Shown here: positions 8,397 to 18,052 of the stretch, piece after piece
How the letters are laid out: each line of letters opens with the position of its first letter
How positions within the stretch are numbered: the stretch's first letter is position 1
Assembly (NCBI GenBank): GCA_900317635.1
Contig: ONHN01000021.1
Span: 1-58,242 of the forward strand
DNA: 58,242 nucleotides
Origin: an uncultured Prevotellaceae bacterium
Lineage (GTDB): Bacteria > Bacteroidota > Bacteroidia > Bacteroidales > Bacteroidaceae
Reading direction: 5' to 3'
Made by a program: the position numbers and the translations under genes
Notes under the pieces: model-generated
The model's input: the letters and a program-made list of their open reading frames with translations, nothing else
Told to the model about the DNA's origin: nothing
Database searches by the model: none

Positions 8397-9011
8397 CTAC
8401 ACCGACTGCTGTTCAGCCACCTCCTTGTTGATGTTGTCAATGTAATCCAGCAGTTCGTCGCGCCCCGTTTGGGCGGTGCTACTGGTAATAAAGTACGGGG
8501 GCAGTTCTTCCCATTCCTGACGTAGCGTGTTGAGGAACTTGTCCACGTTGCGCCTGACGGCCGTGCGCGAGTTCTTGTCAGCCTTCGTAAACACGAGGCT
8601 GAAGGGCACGCCGCTCTCGCCGAGCCAATGGATAAATTCGAGGTCGATGCGTTGCGGGTCGTGGCGCGAGTCTATCAGGACAAAAAGGTTGGTCAGCTGC
8701 CGGCGTGTCAGGATGTAGCCCTCTATCAACTTACGCAACTGCTGTTGTTGCGCCTTGCTGCGCTTGGCATAGCCGTAGCCTGGCAGATCGACGATATACC
8801 AAGCGCCGTTAACGATGAAGTGGTTGATGAGCAAGGTTTTGCCTGGCGTTGCCGATGTCTTGGCCAATGCCTTGCGCCCCGTCAGCATATTGATGAGCGA
8901 ACTTTTCCCCACGTTGCTACGCCCTATGAAGGCATACTCGGGCAGGTTCGTCGCCGGACAGCGCTGCGGTTGGGAGTTGCTGATTTGAAACTCTGCCGTA
9001 ACTATCTTCAT
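8397..9011 (-). CDS. engB: ribosome biogenesis GTPase YsxC/EngB
   Basis: This 204-residue protein is a TrmE-Era-type GTPase: G1 GRSNVGKSS (about 31-39), G3 DLPGYG, G4 TKAD and a C-terminal [15 protein letters not shown] region (G5). The family acts in assembly of the large ribosomal subunit. The kinase-like gene at 9023-9682 lies 11 nt upstream on the same strand, so the two are probably one transcript ending at the 8315-8358 hairpin. Confidence 0.96.
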   Translation of the reverse strand: MKIVTAEFQISNSQPQRCPATNLPEYAFIGRSNVGKSSLINMLTGRKALAKTSATPGKTLLINHFIVNGAWYIVDLPGYGYAKRSKAQQQQLRKLIEGYILTRRQLTNLFVLIDSRHDPQRIDLEFIHWLGESGVPFSLVFTKADKNSRTAVRRNVDKFLNTLRQEWEELPPYFITSSTAQTGRDELLDYIDNINKEVAEQQSV

Positions 9012-9022
9012 AACGTTGTGTT

Positions 9023-9682
9023 CTATCCTTTCAGTTTCTCGCGTTCGTCGCGATAAACGGCCAGCAACAAGCCAAAAAGCCCTTGCGAGGTATCGAGCTG
9101 TTTGAGGTTTTGCTCGCCTTGCTCCATACTGACGGGCTTTCCTGTCTTGATGCTATTGGTGTCGATGAGCGAGAAGCGATAGCGCCCGTCAATCTTGTCG
9201 AACAGCACGTTGTCGGGGCTGAAGTCGCGATGCAAAAATCCGTCGGCATGCAACCGCGCGCAATAGACACCCAGCTGCTTCACCACCTCGTCGCGCTCTT
9301 CGGGCGGAAGGTCCATAATGTCCTCCATCGAATGCCGATAGTGGGAATGCAGACAAACGTAGTAGGTGCTTTGGCGCGTCAGGCCCTCGCGATAGCACAC
9401 GTAGGCAACGGGCTCAGGGCTGTCAAAGCCGCGCTCGCGCAGCTCGAGGGGCCGCACAAAAGCCTTCTTGGCCTTCGATGAACGAAGGAACGTGCGCGCA
9501 AGACGTCCGCGCAAGCCAGGTTCGCCAAAATGCTTCACGCAGAGCTGAACGCCGTCAACGTCAAACACTTTTATCTCATTGCGACCTTTGTGGATGAGTT
9601 CGCCGCCGTGCTGGAAATTCTCTTCCAGGTGCAGGATGAAGTCCTGCAGGCGCTCGTATTTTGGATTGATGAAAAGCTTCAT
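9023..9682 (-). CDS. lipopolysaccharide kinase (InaA/Kdo-kinase-like) family protein
   Basis: The protein has 219 residues from the ATG at 9682 ([15 protein letters not shown]). An in-frame extension to 9733 has no family character. It has a minimal protein-kinase-like fold: [17 protein letters not shown] supplies the nucleotide-binding Lys, [18 protein letters not shown] is the HRD catalytic loop with the metal-binding Asn, and SLIDTNSI stands at the DFG position. Relatives phosphorylate Kdo or heptose in the lipid A core; substrate here is inferred only. It sits directly upstream of engB. Confidence 0.82.
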   Translation of the reverse strand: MKLFINPKYERLQDFILHLEENFQHGGELIHKGRNEIKVFDVDGVQLCVKHFGEPGLRGRLARTFLRSSKAKKAFVRPLELRERGFDSPEPVAYVCYREGLTRQSTYYVCLHSHYRHSMEDIMDLPPEERDEVVKQLGVYCARLHADGFLHRDFSPDNVLFDKIDGRYRFSLIDTNSIKTGKPVSMEQGEQNLKQLDTSQGLFGLLLAVYRDEREKLKG

Positions 9683-9776
9683 TCTTTCTAACGTTATCAG
9701 CCTTTGCCCACACCACGCCGTGAGAGCAACCATGAATTATTCGCTGCAAAAATACATAAAATTTGTAAATAATCAG

Positions 9777-9784
9777 TAATTTTG
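9777..9784 (+). promoter_or_regulatory. -7 box upstream of marC
   Basis: TAATTTTG fits TAnnTTTG. No clear TTTG stands 20 nt upstream. It lies in the AT-rich 157-bp gap between the divergent kinase and marC genes and would start a leader of about 50 nt. Confidence 0.45.
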
Positions 9785-9839
9785 CACATTGAAACATGCG
9801 TGGCGTAGAAAGTCTCCGCTGCCAAATGATGAACGCACT

Positions 9840-10445
9840 ATGAACCTTACCAACTTCTTCTCCCTCTTCAACTGGCAGCAAACGGCCAGCACGTTCCTCG
9901 TACTCTTCGCCGTCATCGACGTGCTTGGCAGTACGCCTATCTTCATTTCGCTAAAAGACCGTGGCCGGCCTACCAACGCGCTGAAGGCCACCGTCATCAG
10001 CACCATTCTGCTCGTGGGCTTCTTCTACGCCGGCGACGCCGTACTCCACCTCTTTAGCGTCGACATCCAGAGCTTCGCCGTAGCCGGTTCGCTCATCATC
10101 TTCCTCATCGCCCTCGAGATGTTGCTCGACATCGAAATTTTCAAATACAACGGCCCGCTGAAGGAGGCAACGCTCATCCCCGTGGTCTTCCCCCTCATTG
10201 CAGGTGCGGGAGCGTTCACAACGCTCCTCTCGCTGAAAGCCGAATATGCCACCATCAATATTATGGCAGGCCTCGGCCTGAACATGCTCTTCGTCTATTT
10301 CGTCATTCGGGCCGCCGACAAAGTGGAACGCTACATCAGCAAGACGTTCATCTACGTCCTGCGCAAGTTCTTCGGCGTCATCCTACTGGCCATTGCCGTG
10401 CGCCTCTTCACGGCCAATCTCCTGCCGCTGATACATTCGCTATAG
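9840..10445 (+). CDS. MarC family integral membrane protein
   Basis: This 201-residue protein is chosen from the ATG at 9840 (MNLTNFFSLFNWQQTAST); the upstream ATG at 9789 adds a charged, unrelated extension. Six hydrophobic segments and the conserved LFAVIDVLGSTPIFISL and PLIAGAGAFTTLLSL motifs define the MarC/UPF0056 family of inner-membrane proteins. They are often drawn as transporters but no substrate is established. The GSCFA gene follows 13 nt downstream. Confidence 0.9.
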   Translation: MNLTNFFSLFNWQQTASTFLVLFAVIDVLGSTPIFISLKDRGRPTNALKATVISTILLVGFFYAGDAVLHLFSVDIQSFAVAGSLIIFLIALEMLLDIEIFKYNGPLKEATLIPVVFPLIAGAGAFTTLLSLKAEYATINIMAGLGLNMLFVYFVIRAADKVERYISKTFIYVLRKFFGVILLAIAVRLFTANLLPLIHSL

Positions 10446-10458
10446 AAGGCTTCGCACT

Positions 10459-11412
10459 ATGGATTTCCGTACGCTCGTCCCGCTTCCCGCCGCCGTTCCG
10501 CCTCGCTTACAGCTTGGCGACGGCGTCATGCTGCTTGGGTCGTGCTTTGCCGAAGAGGTGGGCCGACATTTGCAAAGAGCCTTACCGCCCGACGACGTCG
10601 TGGTCAATCCCTTTGGCGTGCTCTACAACCCCGAGAGCTTGCACCTGGCCCTACACCATATTATATATGGGTCGCTCTTCTTCCCCGAAGAGTTCCTCTT
10701 TCAAGGCAGCGACGGTCTTTGGCACAGTTGGCTCCACAGCGGTGCCTATTCCGATGCGCGGCGCGACGTGGCCGCCGCACACATGCGCGAGGCCTTAGAC
10801 CAGGCTGCGCGACTGCTGCCCAAGGCGCACGTGCTCTGCCTCACGTTTGGCACCAATCGTGCCTACATCCACCGCACCGAGGGGTTCGTCGTAGGCAATT
10901 GCCACAAAGAGCCCGCCAACCTCTTCGACGTCAAAAGCCTAACGGCTGAAGACATCGTGACAACGTGGAGCCCCCTGCTCGCCGACCTCGAGAAGGACTA
11001 TCCCAACCTCAACGTGGTCTTCACCGTCAGTCCCTACCGCTATGCGGCCTATGGCTTGCACTCGAGCCAGCTCGCGAAAGCACAGCTCCTGCTTGCCATC
11101 GACAGCCTATGCGCGGCCCACCGCAACGCATTCTACTTTCCTGCCTACGAAATCATCCTCGACGAGTTGCGCGACTATCGCTTCTTTGCCGACGACATGC
11201 TCCACCCCTCGCCGCAGGCCGCTGCTTACGTCTATGAACGCTTCGCGGCATGGCTCTTTTCGCCACTCCTTACCGAATACGTCAGCGAGCACGAAAGCCT
11301 GCTACGCGCCGAGGCCCACCGCCCTCTTCACCCCGACAGCGAGGCGCACCGCAAGTTCCTCAAGGCGTTGGAAAAGAAGCGGGCGGCCTTCAACAAGAAG
11401 TGGCATTCATAA
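10459..11412 (+). CDS. GSCFA domain protein (SGNH-hydrolase-like)
   Basis: This 317-residue protein has the name-giving GSCFAEEVG motif at about residues 27-35, followed by NPFGVLYNP. It has FGTNRAYIH and VVFTVSPYRY in the middle and DDMLHPSPQAAAYVYERF near the C-terminus. The latter resembles the D-x-x-H block of SGNH esterases, with Ser in GSCFA as the likely nucleophile. No signal peptide is seen. fkp starts 11 nt downstream. The same arrangement next to fkp suggests a role in cell-surface polysaccharide modification, but this is inferred from context only. Confidence 0.9.
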   Translation: MDFRTLVPLPAAVPPRLQLGDGVMLLGSCFAEEVGRHLQRALPPDDVVVNPFGVLYNPESLHLALHHIIYGSLFFPEEFLFQGSDGLWHSWLHSGAYSDARRDVAAAHMREALDQAARLLPKAHVLCLTFGTNRAYIHRTEGFVVGNCHKEPANLFDVKSLTAEDIVTTWSPLLADLEKDYPNLNVVFTVSPYRYAAYGLHSSQLAKAQLLLAIDSLCAAHRNAFYFPAYEIILDELRDYRFFADDMLHPSPQAAAYVYERFAAWLFSPLLTEYVSEHESLLRAEAHRPLHPDSEAHRKFLKALEKKRAAFNKKWHS

Positions 11413-11423
11413 TCTCTCCTCCT

Positions 11424-14210
11424 ATGCCTAAGCTCCTCTCCCTCCCCCCCAACGTCGTCGGTAAGTTCCACGACATCACGCGCCTCCCGCGCGAAGACTT
11501 CTTCTGCACCTCCGACCCCGTAGGCCACAAGCTGGGTTCTGGCGGCGGAACGGCGTGGGTCGTGGCGCAATACGAAGCACAACCTGCGGCGAAGCCTACG
11601 TCCGAAGAGCGCCGCATCATCATCCACGGCGGCGGACAGAGCCGCCGCCTGCCAGCCTATGCGCCCAGCGGAAAGCTCCTGACACCCGTCCCCGTCATGC
11701 GCTGGGCCCGCGGACAAAAGATTGACCAAACCTTGCTCGACCTGCAACTGCCGCTCTACGAAACCATCATGCAGCACGCGCCCGCCTCGCTCACTACGCT
11801 CGTGGCCAGCGGCGACGTCCTCTTGCGCGCCACCGAGCCTTTGGGCGAACTGCCCGAGGCCGACGTTGTTTGCTACGGCTTGTGGGCCTCGCCCCAACAG
11901 ATAGCCCACCACGGCGTGTTTATGATGCGCCGCGACAACCCCGAGCACCTCGACTTCATGCTGCAAAAGCCCTCCACCGAAGAGCAGGCGCGCCTCATGG
12001 CTACCCACTACGCTCTCATCGACATTGGCGTGTGGCTCCTTTCCGACCGCGCCGTAGAGCGTTTGCGCCAGAAGTCCACCGCTGCCGACGGCACGCTGCG
12101 CTGCTACGACCTCTACAGCGAGTTTGGCTGCGCCCTCGGCCTGCACCCCTCGCGCCCCGACGCCGACCTCGAAGGCCTCAGCGTGGCCGTGCTGCCCTTG
12201 CCAGGCGGCGAGTTCTACCACTTCGGCACGGGGGCCGAGATGTTGCGCTCGTCGGCAGAGCTTCAAAACCTCGTCAAGGACCAACGCCTCATCATCCAGC
12301 GAGGCGTGAAAAAGCAAAGCAGCGTTTTCACGCAAAACAGCCTCATCCCCTTTAGCTTCACCTCCGAGCAGGAGAACATCTGGGTGGAAAACTCCGTACT
12401 CAACGAGCAGTGGACCCTCACGCGTCGCAACATCGTCACGGGCGTGCCCGAAAACGCGTGGCGCGTCGAGCTGGGCGAGGGCCAATGCGTTGACGTGGTG
12501 CCCATCGGCCCGACGGCCTACGCCCTGCGACCCTATGGCTACAACGATGCCTTCCGTGGGGCTGTCGGAGCGGACGATACGATGTTCCTCGAAGCACCCG
12601 TCGGCCAGTGGCTCGAAGCCCACAGCCTCACGCCCGACGATGTTGGCGGTGCCCGTTGCGACCTGCAAGCCGCACGCCTCTTCCCCGTGGCCGAGAGCGT
12701 GGAGGCACTGGGCGACATGCTCCACTGGATGCTGACGGGCGAAGGCAACGCTGCTGCCTACAAAGAGGCCGTGCGCCTCAGTGCCGACGAGCTTTCAAAC
12801 CAAGCCAACCTCGAACGCCTCTTCGCCATGCGCCGCGCGCTGCTGGCCCGCAACCTGCCCGCACTGGCCGCCAACTGGAAGAAGAGCGTCTTCTATCAAG
12901 TGAACCTTGCCGACGTGGCTGCAAAATACAAGGAGCACGCCCTGCCCCTACCTCCACCATTAGAGGCCGATGCGCCCCTGCTCACGCGCATTAGCGACGC
13001 CATGTTCCGCGCCGACGAAGAGGGCGCGTTCGCCCTCCTGCGCGAAGGCCTTACCGCCAATGCACAAGCCAGGAAAGTGCTTCCGCGCAAAACCACCTAC
13101 GACGACCAGATTGTCTGGGCACGCTCGCCCGTGCGCATCGACCTGGCCGGCGGTTGGACCGACACCCCACCCTACTGCCTCCTATCGGGCGGCAACGTGG
13201 TCAACGTGGCCATCAACCTGAGTGGCCAACAGCCCCTGCAAGCCTACGTCAAGCCCTGCGCCGAACCCGTCATCGTTTGCCGCAGCATCGACCTCGGTGC
13301 CTCCGAGCGCATCGAAACCTTCGAGGAGCTGGCCGCCTTCAACCGCGTGGGATCGCCTTTCTCCATTCCCAAAGCGGCACTGGCCCTCTGCGGTTTCCTG
13401 CCCGACTTCTGCGCCGAACCGTTCACGTCGCTGCGCAGTCAGCTCGAAGCCTTCGGCTGCGGCATCGAAGTAACCCTGCTTTCCGCCGTGCCCGCAGGCA
13501 GTGGGCTCGGCACGAGCAGCATCCTCGCCGCCACGGTTCTTGGCGCACTGTCAGACTTCTGCGGCTTAGCGTGGGACAAGGGCGAAGTGGGCCACCGCAC
13601 CCTCGTGCTCGAACAGCTACTCACGACGGGCGGCGGCTGGCAAGACCAGTACGGCGGCATCCTGCCAGGCCTGAAGCTGCTGCAAACCGCCCCGGGCTTC
13701 GAGCAGAACGTGGCGGCACGCTTCCTGCCCACCACGCTCTTCACCAACCCCGAACTGCGTCCGTGCCACGTCCTCTACTACACGGGCATCACACGCACGG
13801 CCAAACACATCCTTGCCGACATCGTGCGCGGCATGTTCCTTTGCGAGACAGAACGCCTCGACATGCTGGCCGAGATGAAGCGCCACGCCCTGACGCTTTT
13901 CGACACCCTACAGCTGACCGATTTCAAACGCTACGGCCACCACATTCGCCGCACGTGGCAGCAAAACCGCCAGCTCGACAGCGGCACGTGTCCGCCCGCC
14001 ATCGACGCGCTCTGCCAGCACATCGACGACCTCTGCTTGGGCTACAAACTGCCGGGTGCCGGCGGCGGCGGCTTTATGTATATGGTGGCGAAAGACCCCG
14101 AAGCCGCCCTGCACATTCGTCGCCTGCTGACGGAAAATCCGTTGAACGCGCGCGCACGCTTCGTCAGTATGGACGTGTCGGAAACGGGCTTGGTGATAAG
14201 CCGCAGCTGA
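11424..14210 (+). CDS. fkp: bifunctional L-fucokinase / L-fucose-1-phosphate guanylyltransferase
   Basis: The protein has 928 residues from the ATG at 11424 (MPKLLSLPPNVVGKF), matching the size of Bacteroides Fkp. The N-terminal half is the GDP-fucose pyrophosphorylase with the nucleotide loop GHKLGSGGGTAW near residue 32. The C-terminal half is a GHMP kinase: SPVRIDLAGGWTDTPPY (about 567), the ATP loop VPAGSGLGTSS (about 690) and YKLPGAGGGGF (about 873). It makes GDP-L-fucose from salvaged fucose, for fucosylated surface polysaccharide and glycoproteins. No fucose isomerase or transport gene lies nearby. A strong palindromic array follows at 14323-14421. Confidence 0.96.
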   Translation: MPKLLSLPPNVVGKFHDITRLPREDFFCTSDPVGHKLGSGGGTAWVVAQYEAQPAAKPTSEERRIIIHGGGQSRRLPAYAPSGKLLTPVPVMRWARGQKIDQTLLDLQLPLYETIMQHAPASLTTLVASGDVLLRATEPLGELPEADVVCYGLWASPQQIAHHGVFMMRRDNPEHLDFMLQKPSTEEQARLMATHYALIDIGVWLLSDRAVERLRQKSTAADGTLRCYDLYSEFGCALGLHPSRPDADLEGLSVAVLPLPGGEFYHFGTGAEMLRSSAELQNLVKDQRLIIQRGVKKQSSVFTQNSLIPFSFTSEQENIWVENSVLNEQWTLTRRNIVTGVPENAWRVELGEGQCVDVVPIGPTAYALRPYGYNDAFRGAVGADDTMFLEAPVGQWLEAHSLTPDDVGGARCDLQAARLFPVAESVEALGDMLHWMLTGEGNAAAYKEAVRLSADELSNQANLERLFAMRRALLARNLPALAANWKKSVFYQVNLADVAAKYKEHALPLPPPLEADAPLLTRISDAMFRADEEGAFALLREGLTANAQARKVLPRKTTYDDQIVWARSPVRIDLAGGWTDTPPYCLLSGGNVVNVAINLSGQQPLQAYVKPCAEPVIVCRSIDLGASERIETFEELAAFNRVGSPFSIPKAALALCGFLPDFCAEPFTSLRSQLEAFGCGIEVTLLSAVPAGSGLGTSSILAATVLGALSDFCGLAWDKGEVGHRTLVLEQLLTTGGGWQDQYGGILPGLKLLQTAPGFEQNVAARFLPTTLFTNPELRPCHVLYYTGITRTAKHILADIVRGMFLCETERLDMLAEMKRHALTLFDTLQLTDFKRYGHHIRRTWQQNRQLDSGTCPPAIDALCQHIDDLCLGYKLPGAGGGGFMYMVAKDPEAALHIRRLLTENPLNARARFVSMDVSETGLVISRS

Positions 14211-14322
14211 AGCATCGCCATAAACGGCGCCAATACCGCAGCCATTACGCCCTGCTTTTCAAAACATTAAGCAAAAGCGCGGAAGTTTCGCTGCAAGACC
14301 CCCAAGTTTTCCGCGCTACCTG

Positions 14323-14421
14323 CGAAGTTATAAATCTCGGCGGCAAATGTACATTTCTCGGCGGGAAATATATATATTCTCGGCGTGTGATGTACATTTC
14401 CCGCCGAGATTTATAACTTCG
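14323..14421. repeat. 99-bp palindromic array of three 21-22-bp repeats
   Basis: Arms 14323-14354 and 14390-14421 are inverted repeats over 32 bp with a single mismatch (14344/14400). Inside, CTCGGCGG-type cores start at 14336, 14357 and 14379, with the inverted core CCGCCGAG at 14401; spacing is 21, 22 and 22 bp. Each core is followed by a self-palindromic AT block (AAATGTACATTT, AAATATATATATT, ATGTACATTT). Short flanks GAAGTTATAAAT and ATTTATAACTTC are mirror copies. It lies about 110 nt after fkp and 230 nt before the M6-protease gene. The remaining sequence of 14211-14652 has no gene. Confidence 0.85.
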
Positions 14422-14600
14422 TGGCTCATCGGAAAAACTTCAGGGCGGGCAAGGAGAACTTGCGGGGTAGCCTCAAAAACTTGAAAACACCATTCTCTGA
14501 GGCCTTGCCCGCGCCGAAAATGCTGACTCGGCACAGTCGCCGCGCGCCGCGCCGCCGCGTTAAACTTCCCAAAAGGCTCGGCTTTTCCAGCCGAAATGCT

Positions 14601-14608
14601 TAATTTTG
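14601..14608 (+). promoter_or_regulatory. -7 box upstream of the secreted metalloprotease gene
   Basis: TAATTTTG fits the Bacteroidetes -7 consensus, about 45 nt before the ATG at 14653. The -33 region is weak. Confidence 0.5.
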
Positions 14609-14652
14609 CGGCCAACGCAAAGCTGAAATTTCCTAAAACCTAAACACACATA

Positions 14653-17535
14653 ATGAAAAACAGACTGTTACACCTTGTTGTTGCACTATTGCTGACATCT
14701 ACGGCTCTGGCCATTCGTCCGCGCCTCGTGCCTTTCAACTTCACACAGAAAGACGGAACCACCATCAGCGTCCTGAAACATGGCGACGGCCATCTGGCCT
14801 TCTACTCCACCCTCGACGGGAAAATCCTGACGCAGGGCGATGATGGTAGCCTCTACTATGCGCGCCTCGAGAGCGGGCGCATCGTCCCCACCGACCGCCT
14901 GGCCCACAACGCCGAACTGCGCAGTGCCGACGAGCAGGCCTACGTTGCCTCGCAAGCCCTTGACGGCCGCTCCGCCGCCGTACAGCGGGCCGCCGCGCCG
15001 CGCCGCGCTATGCATCCGAAGGCCATCGCCTCCAGCACGCCCGACGGCCTTGGCCAGTACGGCAAGAGCGGCATGGGTGCCGTTTCGAGCATTGGCGAAT
15101 ACACCATTCCCGTTATCATGGTGCAGTTCAAAGACAAGAAGTTTCGCACCGCCACCACGCCCAAAAAACTGACGCGCTACCTCAACGACGAGGGCTACAG
15201 CGAAGAGTCGCAGTGCGTAGGCAGCGTGCGCGACTATTTCCGCGACCAGTCGGGCGGCATGTTCGTACCCACGTTTGAAGTCGTGGCCACCGTCACGCTC
15301 GACAGCATCGTGTCTTACTACGGCGGCAACATCACCGACCGCAACAGCGAATACTATGGCTACGACAAAGGCCTGGCCGAAGACAACTACTTCGTTGTCG
15401 AGAGCGTGAAGAAAGCCGTAGCCGCTGGCGTAGATTTCTCTAAGTTTGAAGTGGACGGCAACGTGCCCCTCGTCAGCATCTTCTATGCTGGCTACGGCGA
15501 GGCCACGGGCTCTCCCTCGGGCGATGCAGCTAACACGCTATGGCCCTGCGAATGGGACATCGACGAAACCATTGCGGGAACGCACTTCAACAGCTACTTC
15601 GTTGGCAACGAGCTCGACAATACGGACAAGCTGATGGGCATGGGCGTCTTCTGCCACGAGTTTGGCCACGCCCTCGGCCTGCCAGACTTCTATTGCACGG
15701 ACTACAGCTACGACACGGCCCCCGTGGGCGAATGGAGCATCATGGACATGGGCGCCTACGTCAACGATAGCCGCGCCCCCATCGGCTACACGGCCTACGA
15801 GCGCAGCTACCTGGGCTGGATTGACCTGCCCGAGCTGACCGAAAAGCAAGCCGTTACGCTGGGCAAGTTTGGCACGGACGACCTACCGTCGGCTTGCCGC
15901 ATTAAGGCTTCAACGACCGAAAACTTTGTCCTTTCAAACCACCAGCCTGGCAAGTGGTACCCTGCGCGCTTCGGCAGCGGCCTCATGGTGATGCGCATTG
16001 CCTACAACGCTACCAACTGGGAATGGAACGACCTCAACAACACGCAAAGCAAGCAACGCATCAAGCTCATCACCGCCGACGGCAACACGCCCAGCTACTA
16101 TAGTTCGTCGCAGAAGTCGCTCTGGGGCAATGGCGTTGACAAGCAAGAAAGTTGGACCCAGCTCTCGGGCACGAAGCTCAACAAACCTATTTATAAAGTA
16201 ACGAAGAACGCCGACGGCACCATCGGCTTCAACTACCTCAGCGAAACCATTGCCGAGAAAGACACCCTCTCGCTCAAAGCAGACGACGTCTTTACGGCCA
16301 CGGACGGCACCGCCTATCGCTACGCCGGCAACCACGAGGTGTGGTTCCACGGCAAGGCGAAAGCCGAGGCGGCTACGACCAGCCCCGAACACGTTGTTAT
16401 CCCCGCCGAGACGACCTACGGAGAAACGCCACTAAGCGTAGTAGGCATTGACAAGGAAGCCCTTTCGGGCGACGAGGCCGTGACGTACCTCTACATCGGC
16501 AGCAACGTGCGCACGATAGCCGACGGTGCCCTCGACGGCATGAGTGCCCTGGCCACTATCGATGTTGACGAGGCCAACAATATGCTGATGAGCGTTGACG
16601 GCGTATTGCTGACGCGCGGCGAGGTATATCCCGAGCCTTTTCCCACGCAGGAGGCACGCCGCCGCGCAGCCCAAACGCGCACTGTCACCTTCGACTTCGC
16701 CGCCAACCCGTGGGGCCTGCCCGCTTCGAGCAATGCAGCTAAGGACGCTGGCAACCTGACGGAACCCCTCGTTGTTGACAACGTGACGCTCAGCTTCACC
16801 AACGGCTCTACCGCTACGCGCCTCTGGGACGCTGCTACGGGCACGGAACTGCGCTTCTACCGCAACGGCGGTAGCATCACGTTCAGTGTGCCCGAAGGTC
16901 AACAGATTACGAGCATCACCTTCAACGCCACGAAGCTCAACGTGGAAGCCTCCACAGGCACGCTCACCGACAGCCAATGGACGGGCGAAACGGAGAGCGT
17001 TACGTTCACGGCCACCAACACAACAACCCTCGTCAGCGTGGCACTCACGGTGAGCACCAACGAGCCCACGCCCGTAGAACTCCTGCGCTACCCCATAGCC
17101 CGCGAGGGTACCGACTACGACGTGCTTGGCGGCGTTGCCAGCATAGCCGACCGCGCGTTCGAAGACAGCCACTTAGAACAAATCTTCCTCCCCGCATCGC
17201 TGACGTGGATTGGTCATCGCGGCCTCAGCATCCCCACACTGAAACAACTGTGGGTGAACAGCACCACGCCGTGCGACGTGGCTGACGACGCTTTCGACGG
17301 CATCGACTTTGCCAACTGCGAAGTCCTCATTTCTTCAGGTGAAAAAGACGATGCCTACCGCAACGCCACGGGCTGGAGCAACTTCTTCGCCCCCGAAACG
17401 TCCATCACCCTGCCGCAAGCCGACCGCAACACCAACGCCGGCATCCTCTACGACTTGCAAGGCCGACAAGTGCGCGGCACACTGCGCGGCGGCGTGTACG
17501 TAGGCAGCAATGGCCAGAAGACGATGATACGTTAA
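14653..17535 (+). CDS. secreted M6-family metalloprotease-like protein with LRR segments
   Basis: The protein has 960 residues. A signal peptide (MKNRLLHLVVALLLTSTALA) is followed by a prodomain and a catalytic region: GEYTIPVIMVQFKDKKF, then the zinc motif CHEFGHALGLPDFY (HExxH at about 335-339), as in immune-inhibitor-A-like M6 peptidases. BspA-like LRR_5 segments flank an inserted beta-rich domain (VTFDFAANPWGLPAS... at about 675-800). The C-terminus YDLQGRQVRGTLRGGVYVGS is the tail shared with other exported proteins here. Likely surface or extracellular. The intact His/Glu motif supports protease activity; the substrate is unknown. Confidence 0.88.
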   Translation: MKNRLLHLVVALLLTSTALAIRPRLVPFNFTQKDGTTISVLKHGDGHLAFYSTLDGKILTQGDDGSLYYARLESGRIVPTDRLAHNAELRSADEQAYVASQALDGRSAAVQRAAAPRRAMHPKAIASSTPDGLGQYGKSGMGAVSSIGEYTIPVIMVQFKDKKFRTATTPKKLTRYLNDEGYSEESQCVGSVRDYFRDQSGGMFVPTFEVVATVTLDSIVSYYGGNITDRNSEYYGYDKGLAEDNYFVVESVKKAVAAGVDFSKFEVDGNVPLVSIFYAGYGEATGSPSGDAANTLWPCEWDIDETIAGTHFNSYFVGNELDNTDKLMGMGVFCHEFGHALGLPDFYCTDYSYDTAPVGEWSIMDMGAYVNDSRAPIGYTAYERSYLGWIDLPELTEKQAVTLGKFGTDDLPSACRIKASTTENFVLSNHQPGKWYPARFGSGLMVMRIAYNATNWEWNDLNNTQSKQRIKLITADGNTPSYYSSSQKSLWGNGVDKQESWTQLSGTKLNKPIYKVTKNADGTIGFNYLSETIAEKDTLSLKADDVFTATDGTAYRYAGNHEVWFHGKAKAEAATTSPEHVVIPAETTYGETPLSVVGIDKEALSGDEAVTYLYIGSNVRTIADGALDGMSALATIDVDEANNMLMSVDGVLLTRGEVYPEPFPTQEARRRAAQTRTVTFDFAANPWGLPASSNAAKDAGNLTEPLVVDNVTLSFTNGSTATRLWDAATGTELRFYRNGGSITFSVPEGQQITSITFNATKLNVEASTGTLTDSQWTGETESVTFTATNTTTLVSVALTVSTNEPTPVELLRYPIAREGTDYDVLGGVASIADRAFEDSHLEQIFLPASLTWIGHRGLSIPTLKQLWVNSTTPCDVADDAFDGIDFANCEVLISSGEKDDAYRNATGWSNFFAPETSITLPQADRNTNAGILYDLQGRQVRGTLRGGVYVGSNGQKTMIR

Positions 17536-17830
17536 ACATTAAACGTTAAACATTAAACGTTAAACGTTATGCGCGCTACTCCTCTGCGGGGTAGCGCGCT
17601 GTGTTGTTCCTGGGAGCGCGGACGCCCTGGGAGCGCGGGCGCCTCGCCCGCATCCAACGATGGCGCAGCCCTAACTGGGTACGCAGGCGTCTTGCCTGCA
17701 CAAATCGGTGCTTGTGCCGGAGCTTCGTCGCTTTCCTTCGCTGCTGCCGCAGCGATTAGGTGCGGGCGAGGCGCCCGCGCTCCCAGGAATGCGCCCGCGC
17801 TCCGATGAGTGCCCGTTATTTGCCAATCGC
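17533..17830. repeat. composite 3'-flank: TAAACNN heptamers, hairpin and REP-like units
   Basis: The stop codon opens five TAAACNN heptamers (17533-17568). Next is a hairpin GCGCGCTAC/GTAGCGCGC (17570-17601). Then come REP-like units: GCGGGCG-CCT-CGCCCGC at 17635-17651, GCAGGCG-TCT-TGCCTGC at 17683-17699, and inverted copies at about 17761-17810. The same order of elements occurs after the next secreted gene (20792-21200). There is no gene between 17536 and 18052. Confidence 0.8.
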
Positions 17831-17919
17831 ATGTTACAAAATCGTGACGCAGATGTTAAAAAGCCCCTTGAAAAGGACAAAGTTTTCGGCCCAAACCGCT
17901 TCCTATAAAGCGGAGATAG

Positions 17920-17927
17920 TACTTTTG
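17920..17927 (+). promoter_or_regulatory. -7 box with adjacent short inverted repeat
   Basis: TACTTTTG fits the consensus and is immediately preceded by an inverted repeat CCGCTT/AAGCGG (17897-17912) that would occupy the spacer. Predicted start near 17934, giving a leader of about 120 nt with a TACGCTC/GAGCGTA hairpin (17993-18015) before the small ORF. Confidence 0.5.
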
Positions 17928-18052
17928 CACTCCCAACACAAAAACACACAAGTGCGTCTATGGTCCCTTTTCGGACTATTGATGCCTTTTTTTACGCTCC
18001 CTTCTCAAGAGCGTATCTACAACAACTCTTTAACTAAACTGATGACAAAAGA

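Noticed and set aside
11328-12725. 465-codon minus-strand frame opposite fkp
   Set aside because: Shadow of fkp. Similar long shadows opposite 13154-14416, 16432-17172, 26985-28292, 40742-42142 and 48625-49842 were rejected for the same reason.
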